Positions 1 to 8,138 of a DNA stretch of 64,000 nucleotides are shown here, piece after piece (the stretch's first letter is position 1; the number at the start of each line of letters is the position of its first letter). Below the pieces are notes generated by a model. That model made no database searches. It saw nothing but the letters and a program-made list of their open reading frames with translations, and was not told the DNA's origin. Source of the stretch: Thiocystis violacea (GTDB lineage Bacteria > Pseudomonadota > Gammaproteobacteria > Chromatiales > Chromatiaceae); the NCBI RefSeq assembly GCF_016583565.1, contig NZ_NRRF01000018.1, positions 1 through 64,000 on the forward strand. The letters run 5' to 3'. The translations under genes and the position numbers were made by a program.

Positions 1-22
1 CCCTGACATCTGTCCCCACCCA

Positions 23-262
23 ATGCCCCAGATCCTCGTCGATCCAGAATCCAGATCGCTGGCCGAGCACTTTGCGCTGATCCGCAACCCGCGGCGCAAT
101 CGAGCGCGGTTTCCAGAAGGCTGCGTGGTCTTGGTCGATGATGAAGCCGCGGCGCGGGCCGGCGCCGACGCGCAAGCCAAGCTCCTGCCCGCGCTGGTCT
201 ACGGCCCCTCCCCTTCGTCCGAGGGGCAGCGCGTTTACTACCTGGTGCGCTGGCTCGAATGA
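23..262 (+). CDS. Small conserved-looking hypothetical protein (79 aa), start uncertain
   Basis: I do not recognise a family. The frame shows strong G/C preference at third codon positions, as in the neighbouring real genes, and ends in Arg-Trp-Leu-Glu. It is a soluble, charged protein without signal peptide or membrane segment. No convincing ribosome binding site precedes this ATG, and the frame stays open to the left edge of the window, so the gene could begin before base 1 and this could be its C-terminal part. Nothing in the neighbourhood suggests a function. Confidence 0.5.
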   Translation: MPQILVDPESRSLAEHFALIRNPRRNRARFPEGCVVLVDDEAAARAGADAQAKLLPALVYGPSPSSEGQRVYYLVRWLE

Positions 263-561
263 TCCGCGAATGCGCTTGCCATGCGACGTCCAAGGCGAGG
301 CCCAGGGTGGGGTTGCGGAGCGCTCGTCGATGCTTGCGTTTCAGGCGGCCGTCGGCACGGCACCGCGCGGAACGCCAGCGGGCGGAACGATCCGGCACGC
401 CGGTCCAAAAACGCCTGAAGCGCGCCGGATTGCGTGTATTCTATGGGGGTCTGAGTCAACACCCTCCCCAGGTTCTCAGCGGCCATTTGACCATTTGACT
501 ATTGAGGCAATCGTGGCCATCACATCGAACGAAACCAGTATTCAAGAGGCAAGCGAGAGAC
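263..561. other. Intergenic region, about 300 bases
   Basis: Several short frames cross this gap on both strands, but none has a good start signal or consistent codon bias. The last 80 bases before the DUF2934 gene are less GC-rich and probably hold its promoter, but I cannot place -35 and -10 boxes with confidence. Confidence 0.5.
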
Positions 562-1017
562 ATGGCTGACGACAAGATCGTGACCAAGAAAACGGCGGCC
601 AAGAAAGCGGCTCCAAAGAAAACAGCGGCCAAGAAGACGACTGTCGGCGAGCCGGAGACCAAGGCCGCGGCGAACGCCGCGGCAGCGAGCACGACCGAGC
701 CGGTCGCGAAGAAGACGTCGTCGAAGTCGGCGGCCAAGAAGGCCGCGGTCAAGCCGGCCGCCACGGCCTCCAAGCCGATCCAGAAGCGCGACACGCCGGC
801 ACCCGAAAAGACCGCGGCCGACCCCACGCATACGGGCAGTCTCCGCCAGCTCGCAACTGTGTCCCCAGAGAATCGGCTCGACATGATCAAGGAAGCCGCC
901 TACTACCGAGCGGAAAAGCGCAACTTCTCCCCTGGACATGACGCGGAAGATTGGGCGATGGCGGAGCGCGAGATCGATGAACTCATCGGACGCGCGAAAC
1001 AGATGACGGGGAAGTGA
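562..1017 (+). CDS. DUF2934 protein with Lys/Ala-rich histone-like N-terminus
   Basis: The 151-residue protein has two parts. Residues 1 to about 85 are low-complexity Lys/Ala/Thr with repeated KKTAAKK-type units, resembling the basic tails of bacterial histone-H1-like proteins and likely to bind nucleic acid or other polyanions. Residues about 103-146 match the DUF2934 pattern (RLDMIKEAAYYRAEKR, then a Trp-Ala-x-Ala-Glu-Arg-Glu-Ile-Asp segment), a small domain of unknown function. The ATG at 562 follows a GAGAG-like ribosome site; an upstream in-frame TTG at 502 adds an unlikely leader. A hairpin lies just after the stop. A nucleoid or DNA-binding role is inferred from composition only. Confidence 0.8.
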   Translation: MADDKIVTKKTAAKKAAPKKTAAKKTTVGEPETKAAANAAAASTTEPVAKKTSSKSAAKKAAVKPAATASKPIQKRDTPAPEKTAADPTHTGSLRQLATVSPENRLDMIKEAAYYRAEKRNFSPGHDAEDWAMAEREIDELIGRAKQMTGK

Positions 1018-1024
1018 AGAGACC

Positions 1025-1042
1025 GGGTGCCGCCAGGCACCC
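1025..1042 (+). terminator. Short hairpin after the DUF2934 gene
   Basis: A perfect 7-bp inverted repeat (GGGTGCC / GGCACCC) with a four-base loop begins seven bases after the stop codon. It has no T-run, so it is a weak or Rho-assisted terminator, or a 3'-end protecting hairpin. Confidence 0.45.
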
Positions 1043-1289
1043 TGAGACAGACGGCAACGGAGCCGCGTCGACGGCTCGATCGAGGAACGAGAACCGGGAT
1101 CACCGGTGATCGCATCTGCTGCGAATCACGGATTCGCACGCAGATCCCAGCGCCAAGCCTGCAACCCGGGCATGCCCGTTCAGCGCCGACGCAGGGTTCG
1201 AGCCCGGTGCGTGCTCGACGCATCCTGGCCATCCGCTCCAGGTCACGGCCATCGAGGGCGAGCCTATTCGCCGCCCTTGACGGAGACCA

Positions 1290-1958
1290 CTAGATCCCTA
1301 GCTCATCCAACAGCGCCTGATCCACGAGATCCTCGCGCGTCGTCGCCGCCACGGTGCGCCGGCCCATCTCCTCGACGATGCGGTCCGGATCGACCTCCTC
1401 GCGCTCGAATTCGTGCAGCTGGATGAACTCCGTCCTGTCCATGGCCAGCTCCATGTAGAAGACATGATGGCGCTCGGTCGTGAAGGAGACGCGGCGCGCC
1501 TGGGCGCGATCCAGATTGGTATCGATGCTGACCAGGACCTCCTTGTTGATGGCGAGCATCTTCGGCTGATTCTGGTTGATCGAGACCATCAGCTCATGCC
1601 CCACCTTACCGGTGAAATCCCCGACGATCTGGTTCATCAGCTCGCCCAGCATATTGCCGACCTCGTCCGAGGTGTGCTGGGTGGCGAGCTCGGACTCCGG
1701 CATCCCCATGGCCATCATGTAGGTCCGGTAGAGCTCCATCGCCGATTGCGACGAGAAGTTCATGAGGACCAGCCCGGAAAAGCCGCCGTCGAACAGCACG
1801 AAGCAGCCGATGTCCGGGCGCAGGCAGGTGCGCGTGATCTTCTGCACCATGGGTGAGTATTTGATGTCGGACTGCGTCGCGGCCGAGAGGACCTTTTTGA
1901 CGGAGGTACAGAGCATCACGAGAATATCGTCTGTCGAAAGTGTCTTTGTCTTTGCCAC
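1290..1958 (-). CDS. DUF3334 family protein
   Basis: This 222-residue cytoplasmic protein belongs to DUF3334, a family known mainly from gammaproteobacteria. Typical family stretches are visible: LSTDDILVMLC at the N-terminus, TCLRPDIGCFVLFDGGFSGLV in the middle, HTSDEVGNMLGELMNQIVGD, and AMDRTEFIQLHEFE near the C-terminus. The middle resembles CheC/CheX-like folds (an E..N pattern in the GELMNQ segment), but phosphatase activity is not established. I chose the GTG at 1958 because an AGGGA site lies 9 bases upstream and the family begins near here; an upstream ATG at 2051 would add 31 atypical residues. Confidence 0.8.
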   Translation of the reverse strand: MAKTKTLSTDDILVMLCTSVKKVLSAATQSDIKYSPMVQKITRTCLRPDIGCFVLFDGGFSGLVLMNFSSQSAMELYRTYMMAMGMPESELATQHTSDEVGNMLGELMNQIVGDFTGKVGHELMVSINQNQPKMLAINKEVLVSIDTNLDRAQARRVSFTTERHHVFYMELAMDRTEFIQLHEFEREEVDPDRIVEEMGRRTVAATTREDLVDQALLDELGI

Positions 1959-1983
1959 GAGTATCTGTCCCTGCCGGTTGCAT

Positions 1984-2211
1984 TCATGAATTGACGCGGG
2001 CCTGGCCCCGAAGAACAGCTCCACCGACTGGCGCCCCCGAGTCATGCGCATTGGGGATGCGCGCCGAGCGCCGAAGCCGGAGTCCGATGGTCAGCACCAT
2101 CCTGTCATCCCCCTGCTCCAGGACCTCCATCGCAACACCCTCGCCCACTCGGGTGTTGTAATGCATTTCGCCTCCCGGCAATGTGATGACATCCACATCC
2201 CGACCCGGCAT
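1984..2211 (-). CDS. Possible small hypothetical protein upstream of DUF3334
   Basis: A 75-codon frame lies 25 bases upstream of the DUF3334 gene on the same strand. The first 50 residues look protein-like (acidic, hydrophobic alternation ending in LTIGLRLRR) and could fold as a small beta domain. The C-terminal third is less convincing. There is no clear ribosome site before its ATG and I recognise no family, so this is a tentative call. Confidence 0.35.
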   Translation of the reverse strand: MPGRDVDVITLPGGEMHYNTRVGEGVAMEVLEQGDDRMVLTIGLRLRRSARIPNAHDSGAPVGGAVLRGQARVNS

Positions 2212-2333
2212 GACGATCGGTAGATGTCAGTCGGAGAGGCCATTACCGCGAATTAATCCCACCGCCAGACTTCTTTAATGTGCCCCGCGGGAGAATGCCG
2301 CCGTCGATCACCGTCACTCCAGGACGCGACGCC

Positions 2334-2768
2334 ATGACGACCTCGACCAACTGGCTCATCTGGGCCATCCTCTCGGCCGGCTTCGCGGCCTTGACGGCCA
2401 TCTTCGCGAAGATCGGCATCCGCGGTGTCGATTCCGATCTCGCGACGCTGATACGCACCTTCGTGATCGTCGTCGTGCTCTCGGCCTTCGTCTGGCTCGC
2501 CGGAAAGTGGACCAATCCCTTCGCCCTCGGCGCCAAGACCTGGATCTTCCTGACCCTGTCCGGTCTGGCGACCGGCGCCTCCTGGGTGTGCTACTTCCGG
2601 GCACTGCAGCTGGGAGATGCCTCCAAGGTGGCGCCCGTCGACAAATTCAGCCTCGTCCTGGTCGCCATCTTCGCCGTCATCTTCCTCGGCGAGCGTCCCT
2701 CGCCGCGCGATTGGCTGGGAATCGGTCTGGTCGCCAGCGGCGTCCTGGTGCTGGCGCTCAAGCGATAG
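2334..2768 (+). CDS. EamA-family small permease
   Basis: The protein has 144 residues and about five hydrophobic segments, the size of a single EamA unit rather than the usual ten-helix DMT carriers, so it would have to work as a dimer. Typical family features are the SGLATGASWVCYFRALQLGDASKVAPVDKFS stretch at roughly residues 78-108 (given here in part) and a C-terminal FLGERPSPRDWLGIGLVASG helix hairpin. The substrate is not predictable. The ATG at 2334 follows an AGGA at suitable distance; an in-frame ATG at 2280 adds 18 polar residues. It is convergent with the GGDEF-EAL gene. Confidence 0.8.
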   Translation: MTTSTNWLIWAILSAGFAALTAIFAKIGIRGVDSDLATLIRTFVIVVVLSAFVWLAGKWTNPFALGAKTWIFLTLSGLATGASWVCYFRALQLGDASKVAPVDKFSLVLVAIFAVIFLGERPSPRDWLGIGLVASGVLVLALKR

Positions 2769-2826
2769 CGCCGCGCGCACCTCCTGACCTGAGACGAATG
2801 GCGCGAAATGCAGCTAAGGAGTCGGT

Positions 2827-5328
2827 TCAGCCCGCGTCGAAGTGAGCGGTCCGCGTGGGATCCTCGGCCAGCCCAATCTCCTCCACCAAGGTCAGAAAGT
2901 CCTCGGGGGAGATGGCTGGGGCGACCAGATACCCCTGGAACTCGTCGCAGCCGGCGTCCAGCAGGAAGCGGCGCTGGGTGTCGTTCTCGACCCCCTCGGC
3001 AATCACGCGCAGGTTGAGGGCGCGCCCCAGATTGATCACGGCGGTGGCGATGGCGGCGTCGCTCTCGTCGTCCGGGATGTCCTGCACGAAGGAGCGGTCG
3101 ATCTTGAGCCGGTGGATGGGAAATCGCTTGAGATAGGCCAGGCTGGAATAGCCGGTGCCGAAGTCGTCGACGGCGAGCTTGACGCCGAACGCGACCAGCG
3201 CGTCGAGCCGCACAAGGGTCTCCTCGACGTTCTGGATCAGGATCGACTCTGTCAACTCCAGCTCCAGCTGTCCAGGCGACAGGCCGCTGTTGGCGAGACA
3301 TTCCGCCAAGGCATCGATGAAGCCATCCTGATGGAACTGGGCGGCCGAGACGTTCACGGACATGGTCAATGCCATGCCCCTAGCCTGCCATTGCTCGCCT
3401 TGGCGGATCGCCTCGCGCAACACCCACCCGCCCAGGGCGACGATGAAGCCCGTCTCCTCGGCGATGGGAATGAACTGGCCGGGCGACATCTCGCCCAGGC
3501 TGGGGTCGTTCCAGCGCAGCAGTGCCTCGGCACCGACGATACGCCCGCTGCGCAGATCGACCTGCGGCTGGTAGGCGAGGCGGAAGCGCGCATGCGTCAG
3601 CCCCTCGCGCATGGCGTGATCGATCTTCATCCGCGCCAGGAGATCCACGTTCATCTGGCGCCGGTAGAAGCGGAAGTCCCCGCGGCCACGCTCCTTGACG
3701 TCGTACATGGCGCTGTCGGCGTTCTTGATCAGGTCGTCGAGGGTCGCGCCATCCTCGGGATAGAGCGCGATGCCGATACTGACCGTGAGGGAGAACTTCA
3801 TGCCAGCGATGTCGAACGGCTGCCCCATGGCCTCCAGCAGACGGCGCGCGGTCTTCTCCGCCCCAAGACCATCCGCGCGGTGCAGCAGCAACACGAACTC
3901 GTCGCCGCCGAGCCGAGCCGTGGTGTCCACTTGCCGCAGGCAGCCCTGGATGCGCCGCGCCACCTCGACCAGGACCTGATCGCCGAAGACATGCCCCAAG
4001 GAGTCGTTGATCTGCTTGAACCGATCGAGATCGATGAAGAGGACGGCAAAGCCGGTTTCCTCGCGGCGGGCGAGGTCGATGGCGAACTCGATCCGTTCGG
4101 TGAGGCGAATCCGGTTGGGCAGACCGGTGAGGCCGTCGGTGTAGGCGAGCTGCTCGATCCGCTGGCGTGCCGCGACCGCCTCCGACAGGTCCTTGACGAA
4201 GGCGACGTAGTGGATCGGCGCCCCAGCATCCAGCACCCGCACCAGCGAGACCAGGCAGGGAAAGGCCGAGCCGCTCTTGGTGCGCTGCGCGACCTCGGCC
4301 TGCCAGACGCCATGGCGCGCCAGTGCCTCCTCGATGTCCGCATGGGGTCGCGCCCCGGTCCAGAGCGGCAGAATGTCGGTGAGCGGCTGCCCGGTCAGGG
4401 CCAGCGCCCAGTCGCCGATCATGCGCTCGCAGGCCGGATTCAGCGTCACGATGCGAAAGTCGGCATCGGTGACGAAGATGGCATCCAGGCTGGCCTCGAA
4501 GACGCGGGCCGCGAGCTTGAGCCGCTTCTCATCGGCGAGTCGCCGAGTGATGTCGCGGAAGGAATAGACGCGACCGATCGGCCGGCCACGGGCATATTGC
4601 GGCAAGGTCACCCGCTCGAGGACGCTGCCACGGCGCAGCGCCAGGACATCCGATGCCTCCAGCAGGGGATTGTGGCGAATCGCACTGATCCGCGCGGCAT
4701 AGTGGCCGACATCCACGACCGCCGACGCCATCCAGGCATAGATCCCGGCATCGTCGCGCGCGGTCAGGAGCGCCTCGGGCAGCCCCCACATCTCGGCGAA
4801 GCGCTGATTGAAGCCGCGGACCGCACCGTCGAGATCGGTCACCAGGATCCCGTCGGCGGTCGATTCCAGGGTCGCGCGAAGCTCGGCGACCAGCTTCTCC
4901 AACTCCGCCTCGACCGCGCGATGCGCGCTCTGGTTGATGATCCCCACCAGATAAACGGGCACGCCCTCGATCGAGGCCACCTGGCTGACGCGGCGCACAA
5001 CCGTGACCAGGGTTTGGTCCCCGCGGCGCAGCAGGGTCTCGGACAAGAGCGTGTCGGTGCGGCCCGCCGCGATGTCCTCCCAGAAGAAGACGTCCTCCGG
5101 GGTGGACGCAAGCTCGGTCACCGCACGCCCGACCAAGCACTCCCGCGACATCCCGAGCAACTCCACCGCCGCCCCATTGGCGGCCAGGATGCGCAGATCA
5201 CCGGCGTCGACCAGCCACACGGCCTCGATCAACGCCTCGATCAAGGGCTGCCAGAGCCCGAGGCAGTTGGCCAGGGTGGTGTCCGCGGCGCCCTGGGCCT
5301 GGGCGGATCGCTCAGGCATCCCGCTCAT
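2827..5328 (-). CDS. PAS-PAS-PAS-GGDEF-EAL protein (c-di-GMP synthase/phosphodiesterase)
   Basis: An 833-residue protein without membrane segments. Three PAS-like sensor domains occupy about residues 25-140, 150-265 and 275-390. The GGDEF domain (about 393-555) carries an intact GGDEF signature at 474-478 and an RxxD inhibitory site at 465-468, five residues before it. The EAL domain (about 570-815) has EAL at 601-603, DDFGTGYSS at 721-729, LKIDRSFV at 741-748 and EGVE at 778-781, so both activities look possible. Its start overlaps the stop of the HD-GYP gene by four bases (ATGA), indicating translational coupling. The sensed signal is unknown; no PAS cofactor residue is obvious. Confidence 0.95.
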   Translation of the reverse strand: MSGMPERSAQAQGAADTTLANCLGLWQPLIEALIEAVWLVDAGDLRILAANGAAVELLGMSRECLVGRAVTELASTPEDVFFWEDIAAGRTDTLLSETLLRRGDQTLVTVVRRVSQVASIEGVPVYLVGIINQSAHRAVEAELEKLVAELRATLESTADGILVTDLDGAVRGFNQRFAEMWGLPEALLTARDDAGIYAWMASAVVDVGHYAARISAIRHNPLLEASDVLALRRGSVLERVTLPQYARGRPIGRVYSFRDITRRLADEKRLKLAARVFEASLDAIFVTDADFRIVTLNPACERMIGDWALALTGQPLTDILPLWTGARPHADIEEALARHGVWQAEVAQRTKSGSAFPCLVSLVRVLDAGAPIHYVAFVKDLSEAVAARQRIEQLAYTDGLTGLPNRIRLTERIEFAIDLARREETGFAVLFIDLDRFKQINDSLGHVFGDQVLVEVARRIQGCLRQVDTTARLGGDEFVLLLHRADGLGAEKTARRLLEAMGQPFDIAGMKFSLTVSIGIALYPEDGATLDDLIKNADSAMYDVKERGRGDFRFYRRQMNVDLLARMKIDHAMREGLTHARFRLAYQPQVDLRSGRIVGAEALLRWNDPSLGEMSPGQFIPIAEETGFIVALGGWVLREAIRQGEQWQARGMALTMSVNVSAAQFHQDGFIDALAECLANSGLSPGQLELELTESILIQNVEETLVRLDALVAFGVKLAVDDFGTGYSSLAYLKRFPIHRLKIDRSFVQDIPDDESDAAIATAVINLGRALNLRVIAEGVENDTQRRFLLDAGCDEFQGYLVAPAISPEDFLTLVEEIGLAEDPTRTAHFDAG

Positions 5329-6578
5329 ACCCCCTCCCGCCCCTCGGCCGGATCACGGGCACGCTCGAAGAAGTAGCACATGCGCTGACGCGGCGAGAGA
5401 TAGTCGAAGGTGGCACGCGGCAACTGCACCGGCTTGAGGCTCTGGCGGATCCCCAGATCCGGGTGCGCTTCGAGATCGACCACCAGCGCCTCTTCGCGCG
5501 GCACCCGGGGGTCATAGATGAGCACTCGGGGCTTCAGGGGGCGCGATGCGCTCACGGAGACCACCAGCGCATAGCGGTCGTCGGTCAGCATCACCACGGA
5601 GCCAGGCGGATAGACCCCCATCATGCGGATGAAGGTCTCCAGGGTCTTGGCTTCGAACTTGGCACGGGATTGCGCGAAGATCAGGGACAGCGCCTGATGC
5701 GGCGTCATCGCCGCCAAGGGGTTGGAGGGATTGCAGAGGTTGTCGTAGTAATTCACCAGGGCCACGATCGCGGCGGCAGGCGTGAGGGCATCCCCGCTCA
5801 GCCGTTGCGGAAAGCCGCTCCCGTCCGCGTGCTCGTGATGCTGCGCCAGGATGCAACGCACCTCGTCCGGCAGACCCATCCGCGCCGAGACCTCGACCCC
5901 CTCGGCGACGTGCTGCTTGTACAGATTGCGCTCGGCGGTGGTGAATCCCTCCTCGCGCCAGCGCAGGCGGTTCGGCAGCTCGAGCTTGCCGATGTCGTGC
6001 AAGAGCGCACCCAGCCCCAGGCACTGCAGGGCCGCGCTGTCGAAGCCGAGGCGTCTGCCGAGCAGCAGCGAAACCAGAGTGACATTGATCGCATGCAGCG
6101 AGGATTGCTCGCCGGCCTTCTCCGAGAGCAGCCGGATGAAGGACTCGCTTTGATCGAGAAGATTGTCGACCAGCGCGCCCACCATCGTCTCGGCCCGCGC
6201 CCGCGCGGCCGCCGGGTCGGTCCGCACCCGCGTGAGGATGTCGCGGAAGGCGCGCGTCGCCTCGGAGAAATCACGGTCGCAGCGCTCCAGACTAAGCTGC
6301 TGTGCAAGCAGGCGTTTGCGCCGTTCCTCGACCACGGAGAGCACGGCCACGGGCGCCGCGGCCGCCGCGGGGGACTCGGGCTGCGGCAGCTCGCTCTTTG
6401 CCGGCGACCAGCGCAGCCGCGTCAGCCCCAGACCGCGAATGGTTTCGATCTGACTCGTCGAAACGATCTTGAAGCTATTCAAGGCGAACGGATGACCGAT
6501 CCAGCCAAGATCCAGATAGATGAACATGCCGACGCAGAGCGCGTCGACATCGATGAATTGCGATTCTGTCTCTGTCAC
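5325..6578 (-). CDS. HD-GYP domain protein with N-terminal DUF3391
   Basis: 417 residues. Residues about 8-58 match the DUF3391 domain (IDVDALCVGMFIYLDLGW), which often precedes HD-GYP domains. The HD-GYP part covers about 145-330 with the metal pair HD at 194-195 (LLHDIGK) and HHEHADGSGFP at 247-257. The usual GYP triplet reads GFP here, a conservative change that may or may not affect c-di-GMP hydrolysis. The C-terminal 130 residues resemble the beta-rich tail of such proteins. The GTG start at 6578 fits the family's N-terminus; an ATG at 6707 would add 43 unlikely residues. First gene of a two-gene operon with the GGDEF-EAL protein. Confidence 0.9.
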   Translation of the reverse strand: MTETESQFIDVDALCVGMFIYLDLGWIGHPFALNSFKIVSTSQIETIRGLGLTRLRWSPAKSELPQPESPAAAAAPVAVLSVVEERRKRLLAQQLSLERCDRDFSEATRAFRDILTRVRTDPAAARARAETMVGALVDNLLDQSESFIRLLSEKAGEQSSLHAINVTLVSLLLGRRLGFDSAALQCLGLGALLHDIGKLELPNRLRWREEGFTTAERNLYKQHVAEGVEVSARMGLPDEVRCILAQHHEHADGSGFPQRLSGDALTPAAAIVALVNYYDNLCNPSNPLAAMTPHQALSLIFAQSRAKFEAKTLETFIRMMGVYPPGSVVMLTDDRYALVVSVSASRPLKPRVLIYDPRVPREEALVVDLEAHPDLGIRQSLKPVQLPRATFDYLSPRQRMCYFFERARDPAEGREGV

Positions 6579-7239
6579 GCCTCGAATTCCGTGATAAGCC
6601 CCTGCGCCGACTGGCGACTTCTCCACCTCGGCGCACAGCAGGCGAAAGCGCCTGACGCTAGCCGCAGGTGCTCGGACACCGTCTCTCCCCGTGGACGCGC
6701 GCGGCAACGAGGATCAGTCGACGACGGGCGCCCTGCTCCTGATCCAGGATAGTCCCTCGCCACCTTTTGTGCTCGATGCAGCATCTTGATCACGTGGGTG
6801 AACATCGATCACATGGATACACATCGATCACATGGGCGCACAGGCGGCATCGAACGACCCTCGGCAGCGGCTTCCTTGGAAGCGAAGCACCCCGCGCAGC
6901 CCGCCAAGCATCCAGCGCCTGCCGACACCCAAGGATCCTCATCATCCTGAAAATGCGCGACGATCCTGTGATGCCGTTCCGGTTTCCGGCATCTGCTCAC
7001 TGCATCACTCGGACTTGCCGAAGAAATCTCATCGACGCGAGGCTGCCGCGCCCTCCGATCACGACCGTTCTCCGCCTGGCTTGAATGCCGTCGAGGCAGC
7101 CGCCGCCGGCTCGCGAGACGCCTAGGCGCCCCGCCCGTCTCAGGCTATCTTTAGCGAGCGGACGGGTCGTCCACCCGAGCCAGCTTGGTCCAACACCCAG
7201 GCCTGCCAATCCACAGGGCTGTCATCGAGGATTCCGGCC
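6579..7239. other. 660-base divergent intergenic region without a convincing gene
   Basis: This gap separates the divergent HD-GYP operon and the methyltransferase-like gene. Frames of up to about 105 codons occur on both strands but lack start signals and credible protein composition. It contains three 19-bp direct repeats (6788-6844, listed separately) and should hold both promoters. Confidence 0.6.
6788..6844. repeat. Three 19-bp direct repeats (iteron-like)
   Basis: GATCACRTGG recurs at 6788, 6807 and 6826, exactly 19 bases apart, close to two helical turns. The second and third copies share GATCACATGG exactly; the first has one change. The repeats lie about 210 bases upstream of the HD-GYP start. 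Regular spacing on one DNA face suggests binding of a protein array, perhaps an operator for the c-di-GMP operon; this is inference. Confidence 0.6.
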
Positions 7240-8031
7240 ATGACATTCACAGCGAAACTCAAGCGAGACGGCGCACCGATCGCCTTCTTCGCCTTGGTCG
7301 TCTGCACCAAGATCTACTCGCTCTGGAGCTACCTGAGCGGCGACGAACGCCTCTGGTTCTTTCTCCGCCACATCGACACGCTCGACGTCTACGGGCCAGG
7401 CGCCCTCTATTACCTGACCAATCAGCTGTCCTATCTGCTCTACTTCATCACGGCGATCGCCTTCGACGCCCTCGTGTTCTACAGCTTCATCGTCCGCAAC
7501 GAGGCCAAGAGCCGCCCCGAGGGGCTCTTAGAGAACCTCTTCCCGCTGATCACGGTCTTCGTTCCGGTGATCGGCTTCACCCTCCTGTTCTTTCCGAGCA
7601 TGCACGCGCTGCTGCCAGGCTATTCGCCAGAGACGCTCGCCTGGCTGAGCGCGATCACGCCGTTCTATGGCTTCTACCTGAGCTTGGTCGGGTTCGTCCT
7701 GGGGTTCATCGGAGCCGGCGCCAGCATCTGGGCGCTGAGCTATCTGAAGCGGTCGTTCGGTTTGAGAGCGGCGGTGCGGACCCTGGTCACTGAAGGCCCC
7801 TACAAACGCATCCGCCATCCACTCTATGTCGGCGAGATCATCCACATCCTGGGCGTCGCCATCCTCTCGGGGACGCCGGTCGGTCTCTGGCTCTTCGCGG
7901 TCTCGGTCGTGCTCCAGGTCATCCGGGCCAAGATCGAGGAGCGTAAGTTCCTCCGGACCCTGCCGGAATACGCGACCTATCGAGCCAGCACCGGCTTTCT
8001 CTGGCCGAAGCTCGGCCGCTCGACGTCCTAG
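7240..8031 (+). CDS. Isoprenylcysteine carboxyl methyltransferase-like membrane protein
   Basis: 263 residues with about six hydrophobic segments. The C-terminal third carries the ICMT/PEMT-family signature LVTEGPYKRIRHPLYVGEI (about residues 182-200), followed by a second helix pair and the conserved Glu-Glu before LRTLPEYATYRA. Such proteins methylate lipids or other hydrophobic substrates with S-adenosylmethionine; the substrate here is unknown, and bacteria lack classical prenylated proteins. The longer N-terminal half with four extra helices is not typical of the short members. The ATG follows GAGGA at eight bases. It is convergent with rluB. Confidence 0.75.
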   Translation: MTFTAKLKRDGAPIAFFALVVCTKIYSLWSYLSGDERLWFFLRHIDTLDVYGPGALYYLTNQLSYLLYFITAIAFDALVFYSFIVRNEAKSRPEGLLENLFPLITVFVPVIGFTLLFFPSMHALLPGYSPETLAWLSAITPFYGFYLSLVGFVLGFIGAGASIWALSYLKRSFGLRAAVRTLVTEGPYKRIRHPLYVGEIIHILGVAILSGTPVGLWLFAVSVVLQVIRAKIEERKFLRTLPEYATYRASTGFLWPKLGRSTS

Positions 8032-8054
8032 GAGCCTCTCCCAAGCACCACTCA

Positions 8055-8083
8055 CGCGTGTCACCGCAGAGCGGTGACACGCG
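8055..8083. repeat. Palindrome of the dispersed TGACACCGC family, copy 1
   Basis: A perfect 13-bp inverted repeat (CGCGTGTCACCGC / GCGGTGACACGCG) with a three-base loop lies between two convergent genes. Related hairpins lie at 29844, 39317 and 44665, each also between convergent genes. It can serve as a bidirectional terminator but has no T-run. Confidence 0.65.
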
Positions 8084-8138
8084 ATCCGTTCCGAACCCTC
8101 GAAACATCACACTCGAAACGTCACACAGGAAACTTCAA

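Noticed and set aside
2842..5376. 844-codon open frame antisense to the GGDEF-EAL gene
   Set aside because: It mirrors the high-GC codon structure of the real gene, has no recognisable domain, and the opposite strand has a full set of catalytic motifs.
6579..7239. Protein genes in the divergent gap (frames of 97 and 105 codons)
   Set aside because: No ribosome site, poor codon bias and improbable amino acid composition.
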